A stretch of DNA of 64,000 bases from Betaproteobacteria bacterium (GTDB lineage: Bacteria > Pseudomonadota > Gammaproteobacteria > Burkholderiales > Usitatibacteraceae): positions 620,001 through 684,000 of the forward strand of contig JADKJU010000002.1 of the NCBI GenBank assembly GCA_016720855.1, written 5' to 3'. The notes under the pieces are model-generated. The model was not told the DNA's origin and ran no database searches. It worked only from the letters and a program-made list of their open reading frames with translations. Shown piece after piece: positions 17,808 through 27,098 of this stretch. Each line of letters begins with the position of its first letter. Within the stretch, counting starts at the first letter, position 1. The position numbers and the translations under genes were made by a program.

Positions 17808-20594
17808 TCAGCGCGCTTGTCCCATCGCCGAGAACACGCGGTCACGCCGCTCGCGGTCGCTCCCGTCGGCCACGCCCGGCTGGGCGCACCAGGCGAGGAG
17901 GCGATCGCCTGCCGTGCCGCCACCGGCCGCGGCGCCGCCGCCGAAGCGTTCCTTCAGCAGCTTCACCTGCAGGGCCAGGCGCTGCGGCTGGAGCTCGGCG
18001 GGACTTTCGAGGCCGAGCGCCATTTCCAGCTCGAGGAGCCCTTCGCGCCGCGCCTGGCTGCCCCGCTCGATGCGAGGCCGGTACTGCCCGGCGGTGGAGG
18101 CTTCCACCAGCGCGGCGAGCGCGGCGTCGCGCCTCGCAGCCATCTTCTTTTCCCACGCGGCAGGCAGCTCGGGCATGGCGCTCCAGCGTTCCTTCGCGGC
18201 TTCGGGCGATGCGGCCCCGGCATCGGCGAGCAGGGCGGCCTCGAGTTCACCGCACAGGCGGTCCTTCTCGTCGAGCGTCTTCCACACCGCGGCCTCGCGG
18301 GAGCGAACCCGGGCCGAGAGCGACGCTTCCACGTCCTTCACCGCGCTCCTGAATCTTCCTTCGAGCGCGCGTAACCCCGGGTCCGCCCCGCGCGTGCCTG
18401 CCCGCCAGCGATCCTGCAGGTCACGCAGCGCGGTGCGAGCTTCCTTCTCGTCCCTGTCGGTCGCCTTTGCCAGCTGTTCGAGCTGCGCGCACGTGTCCTC
18501 GAGCGTGCGGCGGCCTTCCGTCTTGCGGCCGTCCTCCTCCTTGCGCTTCGCATGGCGCGCCTCGAACACGCCATCGCACGCGGCGCGGAATCGTTCCCAC
18601 AGCGCCCGTTCGTCGCGCTGCGCCAGCGGGTGCGCCTTGGAATGCTCCTGCCAGCGCGCCTGGATGGCCTTCACCAGCGAGGGGGCCTCGCGTTCCATCG
18701 CCCGGGGCAGCAGCGCCTCGACTTCCGCGATCAGCGCCAGGCGGCCGTTCTTCGCCTCTTCGCGCGCGCCGGAAAGCGTTGCGCGCAACGGGGCGAGCGC
18801 TTCCTTGAGGCGGGCGTCGAGCTTCTTCCACGCGCCGGGATCGACACTGCCCAGTTCCCCCTCGCGCCAGGCGCGGTCCGTTTCGCGTAGCCAGCGCTCG
18901 ATGGCGCGCGGATCCGGCGTCTCGCCCAGCAGGGTGGGCACATGCGCGCCGGCGGCGACGATGAACTCCTCGCGCTGCTTGCGCGCGAGTTTCCTTTGCG
19001 CCGCCAGCTCGGCGAAATGCCGGGCGGCGGGCGCGTAGGCCTTTTCGCAGGCGCCGTCGAAGCGTTCCCAAAGCGAACGGGGCACGCCGGCGTGTTGCGC
19101 GTCGAGCGCCTTCCACTCGTCGCGAAGCTTCTTCACCTCGGCGGCGGTGCGCGACGCGTCCTGCGGCTGCGTGACGAGCGTCTCCGCGCGTTCGCACAGC
19201 TGCACGCGCGCGTTCTGCTGGCCGAACGATTCCCAGCGCTCCAGCTCGCCCAGTTGCTGGCCGATACGGCCCATGCGCTGCTGGGCCGGCTTCGGCAACG
19301 CCGCGGCATCGGACTTGATCGCCTTCATCTCGTCCACCGCGGCACGCGCCGCGTGCACCTGGCCCGCGGCCAGCGCCTGCTCCGCCACGAGCAGCAGGGC
19401 GTGGACGCGATCCTGCACCACGCTCGCTTCCTCGCGAGCGGCCTGCGCATGGCCGAGCCGGCGCTGCTCGATGACCATGAGCGCCGCCTCGAAGCGGCGG
19501 GTGAGGGCGGGCGTGCGGATGGCGCGGTCGAGCGCCTGCCAGCGCTCCGGCAGTTGCGCGTTGTCCACCGACGTATCGGCGGCCAGTTGCTCGGCTTCGA
19601 CCACCAGCGCCTCGGCGCCGGCCAGCGCCCGCAGTTCCTGCTCCCAGGCATCGAGGCGGGCCCGCGCCGCGGCAAGCCGGGACTGCACCGCCTCGTCGCC
19701 CAGCCCGCGTGCCTCTTCGCCCAGCGCAGCGAGTTCCGTGCGAAGATCGGTAAGCGCCTCCGGCCCGTCGGGAGAGGAGAGGTTCGCGATCCAGTCGTTC
19801 ACGCGACGCGCGAAGCGCGCGCGCGCCGCCTGCTCGACCTGCTCGCGGTCGAACCGCGCCTGCAGGGCCCGGCGCGCCGCCTCGCAGCGCTCGAGCCGGG
19901 TCGCGTCCTCGTGCATGTCCAGCGCCTGCCAGCGGCGATTCAGGTCAACGACCGCCGTGAGGATGGGGCCGGGCGTGCCGGCGAGCGCTTCCAGTTGCGC
20001 GAGGATCGCGTCGGCCTCGCAGGCCTGGCCCTCGCGGTCCTTCATCGCCTCCAGGCGCTGCTTCGCGAGACGGGCGACGCCGCGGTCCTTGTTCTTCGCC
20101 GCCTCGACGAGCGCGCGCAGGCCCTCGGGAGAGCGGACGCACTCGGCCGCCGCGAGCCGCGTTTCCGCGTGGCCGCCCGCCAGCGCCAGGTCGACGAGCA
20201 GCGGTTCGTCCCGAATGCCGGCGATCGCGACGAGGCGCCGCTCGGCATCCTTCGCGTGCCGCGCCACGTCGCTGCGGATCGCGTCGCTGCAGTCGGGCGC
20301 GGCCAGGAAGGCCCGGGCGTCGGCTGCATCGGTCGTGGCCGCGAGCACTCGGCCGAGCGCGGCGGCCAGCGCCGCGCGCATGTCCGCGTCCGTTTCCTTT
20401 CCCCAGGCGGTCCCGAGCGCGGCGAGGCTGGTGCACCGCTCCGCCGCGGCGGTGCGCACCTCGGGCGCTGGATCGCCGGTGACGAGCGAGGCGAGTTCGG
20501 ATGAATCCGGCGGCAGGTGCGCCACGCCCAGGACGCGCTGCGTGGCCTCGGGATGCTCGTGAAGAGGGGTGCGGGAGAAGAGCCGGGTGACCAT
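17808..20594 (-). CDS. Large DUF349-repeat protein
   Basis: 928 residues from ATG 20594. An N-terminal alpha-helical HEAT-like part (about residues 15-210: VRTAAAERC, ALAAALGRVL, TRLAAAECV) is followed by several DUF349 units, each a charged helical block around WKALD, WREGE, WQEHSK or WRAGT and rich in RLEAxRRALQ-type coiled coil. Such proteins are cytoplasmic and widespread in proteobacteria; their biochemical role is not known. It has no obvious operon partner and ends 57 bp upstream of the tumE initiation codon region, on the same strand. Confidence 0.8.
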   Translation of the reverse strand: MVTRLFSRTPLHEHPEATQRVLGVAHLPPDSSELASLVTGDPAPEVRTAAAERCTSLAALGTAWGKETDADMRAALAAALGRVLAATTDAADARAFLAAPDCSDAIRSDVARHAKDAERRLVAIAGIRDEPLLVDLALAGGHAETRLAAAECVRSPEGLRALVEAAKNKDRGVARLAKQRLEAMKDREGQACEADAILAQLEALAGTPGPILTAVVDLNRRWQALDMHEDATRLERCEAARRALQARFDREQVEQAARARFARRVNDWIANLSSPDGPEALTDLRTELAALGEEARGLGDEAVQSRLAAARARLDAWEQELRALAGAEALVVEAEQLAADTSVDNAQLPERWQALDRAIRTPALTRRFEAALMVIEQRRLGHAQAAREEASVVQDRVHALLLVAEQALAAGQVHAARAAVDEMKAIKSDAAALPKPAQQRMGRIGQQLGELERWESFGQQNARVQLCERAETLVTQPQDASRTAAEVKKLRDEWKALDAQHAGVPRSLWERFDGACEKAYAPAARHFAELAAQRKLARKQREEFIVAAGAHVPTLLGETPDPRAIERWLRETDRAWREGELGSVDPGAWKKLDARLKEALAPLRATLSGAREEAKNGRLALIAEVEALLPRAMEREAPSLVKAIQARWQEHSKAHPLAQRDERALWERFRAACDGVFEARHAKRKEEDGRKTEGRRTLEDTCAQLEQLAKATDRDEKEARTALRDLQDRWRAGTRGADPGLRALEGRFRSAVKDVEASLSARVRSREAAVWKTLDEKDRLCGELEAALLADAGAASPEAAKERWSAMPELPAAWEKKMAARRDAALAALVEASTAGQYRPRIERGSQARREGLLELEMALGLESPAELQPQRLALQVKLLKERFGGGAAAGGGTAGDRLLAWCAQPGVADGSDRERRDRVFSAMGQAR

Positions 20595-20729
20595 GGTGGG
20601 GGCGGGAGTCGGTACGGGGGGCCCACGCGGAACGGGGGCTGTACCCGAATGATAATCCCTGCCGGACTGATCTGAATCAGCCGGGCGCATTGCATGCTCC
20701 CGGACCGCCCCGTACACTTCGACCCGATC

Positions 20730-20758
20730 CTATCGGTCTTCGATAGCGAAACTCGATA
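20730..20758 (+). promoter_or_regulatory. Candidate PadR operator
   Basis: Perfect 6-bp arms CTATCG (20730-20735) and CGATAG (20741-20746) around five bases, followed by another TCGATA (20753-20758) that touches the start codon of the PadR gene. Repeated TATCG/CGATA half-sites just before a regulator gene suggest autoregulation; a -10/-35 pair is not clear. Confidence 0.5.
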
Positions 20759-21133
20759 ATGGGCGAGAAGGAAATCTACGGCGGCCTGGTCCGCTTGCAC
20801 GTGCTGCACCACGCGTGCCATGAACCCATCTTCGGCCAGGGGATCATGGACGAGCTCGCGCACCACGGCTACCGGCTGGGTCCCGGGACGATGTACCCGA
20901 TCCTGCACGGGCTCGAGCGGGGCGGGTACCTGAAGTCGTCGGTCGAGAAGGTCGGCAAGCGCAACCGGCGCACGTACATCGCCACTGCGGCCGGAAGGAA
21001 GGCACTGAATGCGGCGAAGGGAAGGGTCTGGGAGCTGTTCAGGGAGTTGTTCGAGGACGAGCTGTCGAGCGTGCCGCGGAACAAGGTGGCTCGTGACGGG
21101 AAAACCATGAAGAAAACGGGAGAAGGGCAATGA
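20759..21133 (+). CDS. PadR-family transcriptional regulator
   Basis: 124 residues. N-terminal winged helix (about residues 8-80) with the PadR signature GYRLGPGTMYPILHGLERGGYL and the wing KRNRRTYIATAAGRKAL, then a short C-terminal helix for dimerisation. PadR proteins are usually repressors relieved by a small molecule. The last codons overlap the cytochrome start (ATGA at 21130), so regulator and cytochrome are translated together; a palindrome lies immediately upstream of the start. The direct target is most likely its own operon. Confidence 0.88.
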   Translation: MGEKEIYGGLVRLHVLHHACHEPIFGQGIMDELAHHGYRLGPGTMYPILHGLERGGYLKSSVEKVGKRNRRTYIATAAGRKALNAAKGRVWELFRELFEDELSSVPRNKVARDGKTMKKTGEGQ

Positions 21134-23025
21134 AATTGCATTCAGGCATGGGCATCACCAGCATCGCGGCAACCGCGATCCTCGTTTTCACGCCGCTTGG
21201 CGCGTCGGCGCAGGCGATCGGCGGGACGGTGACGGACGGAGGCAGGCAGGCCATTTCCGGGGCGACGGTCTTTCTCGTGCCCGCGGCCGACGTGGCGAAG
21301 ATGAAGAAGGCGCCATCCTTCAACATCCGCCGCGATGTCGATGACGACGAGCCGATGGACGACAATATTGCCGCCAACGGCGACAAGTACCAGCACGCGG
21401 AAACCGACGGCAAGGGCGAATTCAGCTTCCCGAGCGCGGCGGCCGGCAAGTATTTCGTGTACGTCGTGCCCGCCGACGAGAAGCATCTGCCCGGCGGCAC
21501 GCTAACCAACAAATCGATGACGACGGCCGAACTCGCTGCCAAGCCGCTGGCCATCCAGGTGTCCGGCAAGGTCCCGGCCAACGCGACCTTCATCGGCACC
21601 TCCAAGTGCATGAAGTGCCACGACGACTACGTCGACATGGGCAAGACCCTGCACAAGCTGGGCATCACGGTCATCGGAAAATCCAGCAAGCTGCAGGACT
21701 TCTCGCGCTTCCCGAACTTCAACGACGGGCTGAAGAAGCTCCAGGCCGGGACGAAATTCTACTTCTACGCCTATGACAAGGGCCGCGGCTTCGACAAGTA
21801 CCAGGTCTCGACCACCGCGCCGGCCGACAAGGCCTCCCTGAGCCACACGGCCACCTTCTTCACGGACAAGGACGGCTCGCTGAAGGTCCGCATGGAGAAC
21901 GCGCGCGACGCGAACGACAAGCCGCGCGTCTACCCGGTCGAGATGACCTACGGCGGCGGCCTCTACAAGCAGCGCTACCTGCTGCGCGTCGGCGCCTCCA
22001 CGTATCCGTTCCTGCAGTACAACACCGAAGGCAAGGCCGAGTGGGCCGACCGCTCGCGCAAGGTTTGGCGCGACTACCATGCCGACTGGTTCTTCAACGA
22101 GACCACGAAGAAGCTGACGGACCCGCCCGTCAAGAAGTCCTTCGAGAAGGAGTGCGCCTCCTGCCACTTCAACGGCTACTCGCTCACGCCGACGGTCGGC
22201 GGCGACCTCGTTGCCGGCGCGGCCAACGATCCGAACGGCGAGCTGGACATCGACGGTGACGGCGTGCCCAACGAGCTGAACATCGGCTGCGAGAACTGCC
22301 ACGGCGCCGGCTCCGAGCATGCCAAGGCGCCCCTGAAGCGCAAGGCGTCGATGATCGTGAACCCGGCGAAGCTGGCTTCCGAGCGCTCGATGGTGATCTG
22401 CAACCAGTGCCACAGCCGTCCGCAGGGCACGATGAAGAACGACCAGCCGATCAACAGAGAAAACCGGATGCTCACCCCCGGCATCAGCCGCAACGAGTAT
22501 CTGGTCAACCACACCTCGCGCGAGGACGCGGCGCAGAGCGATTTCTGGCCCGACGGCGTGCACTCCAAGTCGCACCACCAGCAGGCCACCGACGTGGTGC
22601 GCTCCAGGCACTACATCAACGAGACCCAGATCCTCAACTGCGCCAGCTGCCATGACCCGCACGGCAAGTCCGGCCTCAAGTACCAGGTGAAGGCCGCGGT
22701 GCGCGACGGCAAGGACTCGCTGTGTGCCAGCTGCCACAAGGTGGACATTAAGGCGCACACGCTCAAGACGGTGGGCGAGGAGCACACGAAGAAGATCGCC
22801 TGCGTGGACTGCCACATGACCAAGACCATGCAGACGGGCGCCGGGTTCGGCAAGGGCATCGACGGCAAGGGCGGCGCCAACTACTGGATGAACGACATCA
22901 CTTCGCACCTCTTCGACGTGCCGCGCATTTCGAACAAGGGCGTGAAGGGCGTGGCGCCGGGCGCGGCAATGCCGATCCCGTACACCAACGCCTGCGGCAC
23001 CTGCCACGAGGCTGAAAAGATGTAG
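21130..23025 (+). CDS. Octahaem cytochrome c with N-terminal Ig-like (carboxypeptidase-regulatory) domain
   Basis: 631 residues, exported: signal peptide to about ASAQ (residue 28). Residues about 30-115 resemble a carboxypeptidase-regulatory/SdrD-like beta domain (GGTVTDGGRQAISGATVFLVPA). Eight CXXCH haem motifs begin at C160, C342, C387, C424, C504, C532, C558 and C622; the gap between the first and second holds a long non-haem segment. It would be a periplasmic or surface electron carrier or reductase; the arrangement recalls cytochrome c554-type proteins but I cannot name the substrate. Coupled to padR and ended by a strong terminator. Confidence 0.88.
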   Translation: MKLHSGMGITSIAATAILVFTPLGASAQAIGGTVTDGGRQAISGATVFLVPAADVAKMKKAPSFNIRRDVDDDEPMDDNIAANGDKYQHAETDGKGEFSFPSAAAGKYFVYVVPADEKHLPGGTLTNKSMTTAELAAKPLAIQVSGKVPANATFIGTSKCMKCHDDYVDMGKTLHKLGITVIGKSSKLQDFSRFPNFNDGLKKLQAGTKFYFYAYDKGRGFDKYQVSTTAPADKASLSHTATFFTDKDGSLKVRMENARDANDKPRVYPVEMTYGGGLYKQRYLLRVGASTYPFLQYNTEGKAEWADRSRKVWRDYHADWFFNETTKKLTDPPVKKSFEKECASCHFNGYSLTPTVGGDLVAGAANDPNGELDIDGDGVPNELNIGCENCHGAGSEHAKAPLKRKASMIVNPAKLASERSMVICNQCHSRPQGTMKNDQPINRENRMLTPGISRNEYLVNHTSREDAAQSDFWPDGVHSKSHHQQATDVVRSRHYINETQILNCASCHDPHGKSGLKYQVKAAVRDGKDSLCASCHKVDIKAHTLKTVGEEHTKKIACVDCHMTKTMQTGAGFGKGIDGKGGANYWMNDITSHLFDVPRISNKGVKGVAPGAAMPIPYTNACGTCHEAEKM

Positions 23026-23051
23026 GCGAGCGGATTCGCCCGCGTCACCGG

Positions 23052-23077
23052 AAGGCCCGCTTCGGCGGGCCTTTTTT
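23052..23077 (+). terminator. Rho-independent terminator after octahaem cytochrome
   Basis: AAGGCCCGC, TTCG loop, GCGGGCCTTTTTT; same stem-loop as after groEL. Confidence 0.92.
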
Positions 23078-23118
23078 CATGGACGGGCGGTCCTCGCTCC
23101 GCGCCTTGCTACACTGGC

Positions 23119-24339
23119 ATGCCAATTCCCTCGACGCCCGGCTTGTCACCCCACCCCGCCATATCCTTCGACGTGGTCGTCATCGGCGCCGGCGCGGCCG
23201 GCATGATGTGCGCCGCGACGGCCGGGCAGCGCGGCCGGCGCGTGCTCCTCGTCGATCACTACCCGAAGCTCGGCGAGAAGATCCGCATTTCCGGGGGCGG
23301 GCGCTGCAATTTCACCAACCTGCACGCCTCGCCCGCCGAATACCTCTCGAAGAACCCGCCCTTCTGCCGCTCGGCGCTGGCACGCTACACGCCCCGGCAC
23401 TTCATTGCGCTCGTGGAGAAGCACCGCATCGCGTATCACGAGAAGACGCTGGGGCAGCTTTTCTGCGACGAGAGCGCGACGCAGATCATCGACCTGCTGA
23501 AGGCCGAATGCGACGCGGGCAGCGTCGAATGGCGCATGCCCTGCGAGGTGCGTGGCGTGGAGCGGGAGGGGGTGCGCTTTCGCGTCGATACCGCGGCCGG
23601 CGCTGTCCTCGCCTCATCGCTGGTCATCGCCACCGGCGGTCTCACGGTGCCGAAGATCGGCGCCACGCCCTTCGGTTACAAGGTGGCGCAGCAGTTCGGG
23701 TTGGCGGTCGTGCCGCCGAAGCCTGCGCTCGTTCCCCTGAGCCTCGACCCGGAAACGCTCGCGCGCTATGGCGATCTCTCGGGCGTCTCGGCGGATGCGG
23801 AGGTCTCCTGCCGCGGCGCGCGGTTTCGCGAAAGCCTCCTGTTCACGCACCGAGGACTTTCAGGCCCGGCGATCCTGCAGGTTTCGTCCTACTGGCAGGA
23901 CGGGTCCGCGGCCGATCCCCTGCACGTGAACCTGCTGCCGGGAACGGATATCGTATCCTGGCTGGGGGAAAGCCGCCGCTCGAAGGCGCATCTCGCCACG
24001 CGGCTCGGCGAACGCCTTCCGAAGCGATTCGCGGTGGCGTGGTGCGAGGCTCACGACCTGGCGAAGCCCATCGCGGAACTGTCCGACAAGGCGCTCGCGG
24101 AAGCGGCGGAAATGCTGGGCGACTGGCCCGTGCGCCCCTCCGGGACGCTCGGCTACAACAAGGCGGAGGTGACACTGGGCGGCGTGGACACGCGCGATCT
24201 CTCGTCGAAGACGATGGAGGCGACCTCGGTGCCCGGGCTCCATTTCATCGGCGAGGTGGTCGATGTCACGGGCCACCTCGGGGGATTCAACTTCCAGTGG
24301 GCGTGGGCCTCCGGCCACGCCGCGGGAGAGGCCGCCTAG
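23119..24339 (+). CDS. HI0933/YhiN-family flavoprotein
   Basis: 406 residues. FAD-binding Rossmann motif VVVIGAGAAGMMCA (about residues 19-32), then the family signature EKIRISGGGRCNFTN, a second dinucleotide strand SLVIATGGLTVPKIG, and the C-terminal FAD closure GLHFIGEVVDVTGHLGGFNFQWAWASG. The family is conserved and likely a soluble FAD-dependent oxidoreductase; the substrate is unknown. The first 15 residues are less conserved and the start could lie later. Convergent with the garL-like gene. Confidence 0.9.
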   Translation: MPIPSTPGLSPHPAISFDVVVIGAGAAGMMCAATAGQRGRRVLLVDHYPKLGEKIRISGGGRCNFTNLHASPAEYLSKNPPFCRSALARYTPRHFIALVEKHRIAYHEKTLGQLFCDESATQIIDLLKAECDAGSVEWRMPCEVRGVEREGVRFRVDTAAGAVLASSLVIATGGLTVPKIGATPFGYKVAQQFGLAVVPPKPALVPLSLDPETLARYGDLSGVSADAEVSCRGARFRESLLFTHRGLSGPAILQVSSYWQDGSAADPLHVNLLPGTDIVSWLGESRRSKAHLATRLGERLPKRFAVAWCEAHDLAKPIAELSDKALAEAAEMLGDWPVRPSGTLGYNKAEVTLGGVDTRDLSSKTMEATSVPGLHFIGEVVDVTGHLGGFNFQWAWASGHAAGEAA

Positions 24340-24346
24340 CGCGGCC

Positions 24347-25129
24347 CTATTTTCCGTCCGCGTACTTGTCGCGCAGCGCCTGCGTCGCGCTGCGGAAAAG
24401 GCCGAGATCGCTGCCGACGGCCACGAAAGTCGCTCCCCACTCCAGGTAGCGGCGCGCATCGGCCTCGACGGGCGCCAGCGTTCCGGCGGGCTTGCCGCCC
24501 GCGCGGGCGCGCTCGAAGACATGCTTGATCGCGGCCTGGACATCGGGGTGAGCCGGATTGCCCAGGTGCCCGAGGGCTGCCGCGAGATCCTGCGGACCGA
24601 CGAAGAGCCCGTCCACGCCGTCCACGGCGGTGATGGCGTCGATCGCCTCCAGGCCACCGCGGCTTTCGATCTGGACCATCACCGCGATGTTGTCGTCGAT
24701 GATACTCAGGTAGTCGGGCACCGTGCCGAAGCGGTTGCTGCGCTGCGAAACGGAGACGCCGCGGATGCCGCGCGGCGGATAGCGCGTCGAGGCCACGGCG
24801 GCGCGCGCCTGCTCGGCGGACTCCACGAACGGCATCAGGAAATTGTGGACGCCCGCGTCGAGCAGCCGCTTGATGATGACCGGCTCGTTCCACGGCGGGC
24901 GCACCACGGGGGCGCTTGCACTGTCCTTCAGCGCCATGAGCTGCGGCACGAGCGTCGATACGTCGTTGGGCGCGTGCTCGCCATCGACCAGCAGCCAGTC
25001 GAAGTTTGCAAGTCCCAGCACCTCCGCGGTGACGGGATTGGCAAGCGAGCACCAGCAGCCGATGAGGCGCTTTCCCGCGAGGAGGTCCCTGCGGAAGGCG
25101 TTGGGGGGGGAGCGGTAGGGGGCGTTCAT
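24347..25129 (-). CDS. garL: 2-dehydro-3-deoxyglucarate aldolase, GarL-like (HpaI family)
   Basis: Metal-dependent class II aldolase splitting keto-deoxyglucarate-type acids into pyruvate and tartronate semialdehyde. 260 residues, and by memory very close to E. coli GarL: IGCWCSLANPVTAEVLGLA, DGEHAPND, STRYPPRGIRGVSVSQR, QIESRGGLEAID, GPQDLAAALGHLG and LAPVEADARRYLEWGATFVAVGSDLG. Last gene of the leftward sugar-acid operon, 9 bp after the Bug protein gene. Confidence 0.9.
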   Translation of the reverse strand: MNAPYRSPPNAFRRDLLAGKRLIGCWCSLANPVTAEVLGLANFDWLLVDGEHAPNDVSTLVPQLMALKDSASAPVVRPPWNEPVIIKRLLDAGVHNFLMPFVESAEQARAAVASTRYPPRGIRGVSVSQRSNRFGTVPDYLSIIDDNIAVMVQIESRGGLEAIDAITAVDGVDGLFVGPQDLAAALGHLGNPAHPDVQAAIKHVFERARAGGKPAGTLAPVEADARRYLEWGATFVAVGSDLGLFRSATQALRDKYADGK

Positions 25130-25138
25130 GGCGATCTC

Positions 25139-26110
25139 CTAGTCGAATTTCGCGCCGGATTCCTTGACGACTTTCGCCCAGCGCGTTTTCTCTTCGCGGA
25201 TGAAGGCGCCGAAGTCGGCGGGCGAGCCGGGCCGCGTCTCGGCACCGGCTTTCGCGAGACGGTCCTGCATCTCGGGCGTGGCGAGAATCTTCGTGATCGC
25301 GGCGTGCAGCTTGGCGACGACGTCGGCCGGCGTGGCCGCGGGCGCGACGATGCCCTGGAAGGAGCCGGTCTCGAACCCCGGCAGCCCCGCGGATTCGGCC
25401 ACGGTCGGGATGTCGGGCGCGGCGGCGAAGCGCTTCGCGCTGGAGATGGCGAGCGCCTTGAGCTTTCCGTCCTTCACCGCGGGGTAGGTCGCGAGCATGC
25501 CGTTGAAGAGCACCTGCGCGGAACCGCCCATCACGTCGGCGATGGCCTGCGAGCCGCCCTTGTAGGGGATGTAGGTCCACTGGATGCCGGTGCGCATCGC
25601 GAAGTCGATGCCCGCGAGGTGGTTGGCCCCGCCGATGCCGGAAACCGCGAAATTGAGCGAGTTGGGCTTCGCCTTGGCAAGCGCGATGAGCTCCCTCGTG
25701 TTCTTCGCGGCAACCGACGGGTGCACCGCGAGGATGTGCGGGGAGTAGGCGACCATGATCACCGGCGCGAAGTCCTTCACCGGGTCGAAGGGCAGCGTCG
25801 GGAAGACGCTGGGCGCGATGGCGAGCGAGCCGATGTCCCCGAGGAGCAGCGTGTAGCCGTCGGCCGGCGACTTGGCCACGAAGTCGGCACCGATGTTGCC
25901 CGTGGCGCCGGGCTTGTTCTCGATGATCACGGTCTGGCCGAAGGCTTCCGTCAACTTCGGCCCCAGCGAGCGAGCCAGGATGTCGGAGGTGCCGCCCGGC
26001 GGGTAGGGGATGATGATCTTGATCGTCCTGGCGGGCCAGGCCTGCGCGAGTGCGGCGCTTGCGAAGACAAGCGTGGAGGCGAATGCGGCCAGTGTGCGGA
26101 AGATGTTCAT
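25139..26110 (-). CDS. Bug-family (TctC-like) periplasmic solute-binding protein
   Basis: 323 residues with a signal peptide (residues 1-22, ending ALAQ). Typical Bug features: WPARTIKIIIPYPPGGTSDILAR, IENKPGATGNIGADFVAKSPADGYTLL, and the C-terminal KTRWAKVVKESGAKFD. These proteins capture carboxylated organic acids for tripartite tricarboxylate transporters or for signalling. No membrane transporter subunits lie next to it; the operon suggests a sugar acid as ligand. Bug genes are greatly expanded in betaproteobacteria. Confidence 0.93.
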   Translation of the reverse strand: MNIFRTLAAFASTLVFASAALAQAWPARTIKIIIPYPPGGTSDILARSLGPKLTEAFGQTVIIENKPGATGNIGADFVAKSPADGYTLLLGDIGSLAIAPSVFPTLPFDPVKDFAPVIMVAYSPHILAVHPSVAAKNTRELIALAKAKPNSLNFAVSGIGGANHLAGIDFAMRTGIQWTYIPYKGGSQAIADVMGGSAQVLFNGMLATYPAVKDGKLKALAISSAKRFAAAPDIPTVAESAGLPGFETGSFQGIVAPAATPADVVAKLHAAITKILATPEMQDRLAKAGAETRPGSPADFGAFIREEKTRWAKVVKESGAKFD

Positions 26111-26150
26111 GGGGCTCCTGCGTCGGATGTCGTTGTTGTCGGCTGCGGCG

Positions 26151-27086
26151 TCAGACGGGTGTGAGAGCGCGCCCGTCCGTGAAGAAACTCTCGAGGTTGT
26201 CCAGCACCAGCTGGCCCATCGCGGCACGCGTGTCCGTCGTGGCGCTGGCGATGTGCGGGGTGAGGACGACGTTGTCCAGCGTGAAGAAGGCCTCGGGCAC
26301 GCGCGGCTCGTCGGCGAACACATCGAGCGCCGCACCGGCGATGCGCCTTTCCGAGAGGGCCGCCAGTAGCGCGGGCTCGTCCACGACGGACCCGCGCGCG
26401 ATGTTCACGAGGAAGCCCTCTTGCCCGAGCGCCTCGATGACGGCCGCCGAAACGAGCCCGCGAGTCGCCTCGCCGCCGGAGGTGGCGACCATGAGGAAGT
26501 CGCACCAGCGGGCCAGGTCCGCGAGCGAATGCTCGAAGGCGTAAGGGGAATCCGGAATTTGCCGCCGGTTGTGGTAGCGGATTTCCATGTCGAAGCCTTC
26601 GGCGCGCGCGGCGATGGCGAGGCCGATGCGGCCCAGGCCCACGATGCCCAGGCGCTTGCCGCTCGCCTTGGTCGCGAGCGGCATCGGGCCCCCGGGCCAG
26701 CGGCCGGCGCGCACGTAGCGATCGCCGGCCGAGATTCCGCGGGCGACGTCGATCAGGAGCGCGATGGCGAGGTCGGCGACGCAGTCCGTGAGTACGTCCG
26801 GGGTGTTGGAGACGGTCACGCCCTTCGCCTTCGCGTGGGCCACATCGACGTTGTCGTAGCCGACGCCGAAATGCGAGATCAGCCGCAGCCCGGGCAGCGC
26901 GTCGATAAGCGCCGCATTCACGCCGTTGCGGCCCGAAGAGGCCACGGCCTGGATCGAGGCGCCGTTCTCGGCAAGGAAGCGTGCGGCATCCGGGGCGTTG
27001 CCCAGGTTGAGGTGCACGCAGCTCGCGGCGAGCCCCTTCTCCACGAGGGGCAGGAGGGGGCCCAGTTGCAGGACGGTCGGTTTCAT
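26151..27086 (-). CDS. D-isomer-specific 2-hydroxyacid dehydrogenase
   Basis: 311 residues, NAD(P)H-dependent. Dinucleotide motif GIVGLGRIGLAIAARAEGF (about residues 145-163); catalytic Arg in NIARGSVVDEPAL, Glu in DVFADEPRVP and His in LTPHIASAT are all present. The closest known group is glyoxylate/hydroxypyruvate reductase. In this operon it could reduce tartronate semialdehyde or hydroxypyruvate released by the aldolase branch; this is inference. 12 bp after the dehydratase gene. Confidence 0.9.
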   Translation of the reverse strand: MKPTVLQLGPLLPLVEKGLAASCVHLNLGNAPDAARFLAENGASIQAVASSGRNGVNAALIDALPGLRLISHFGVGYDNVDVAHAKAKGVTVSNTPDVLTDCVADLAIALLIDVARGISAGDRYVRAGRWPGGPMPLATKASGKRLGIVGLGRIGLAIAARAEGFDMEIRYHNRRQIPDSPYAFEHSLADLARWCDFLMVATSGGEATRGLVSAAVIEALGQEGFLVNIARGSVVDEPALLAALSERRIAGAALDVFADEPRVPEAFFTLDNVVLTPHIASATTDTRAAMGQLVLDNLESFFTDGRALTPV

Positions 27087-27098
27087 GGTGGTTCGATC

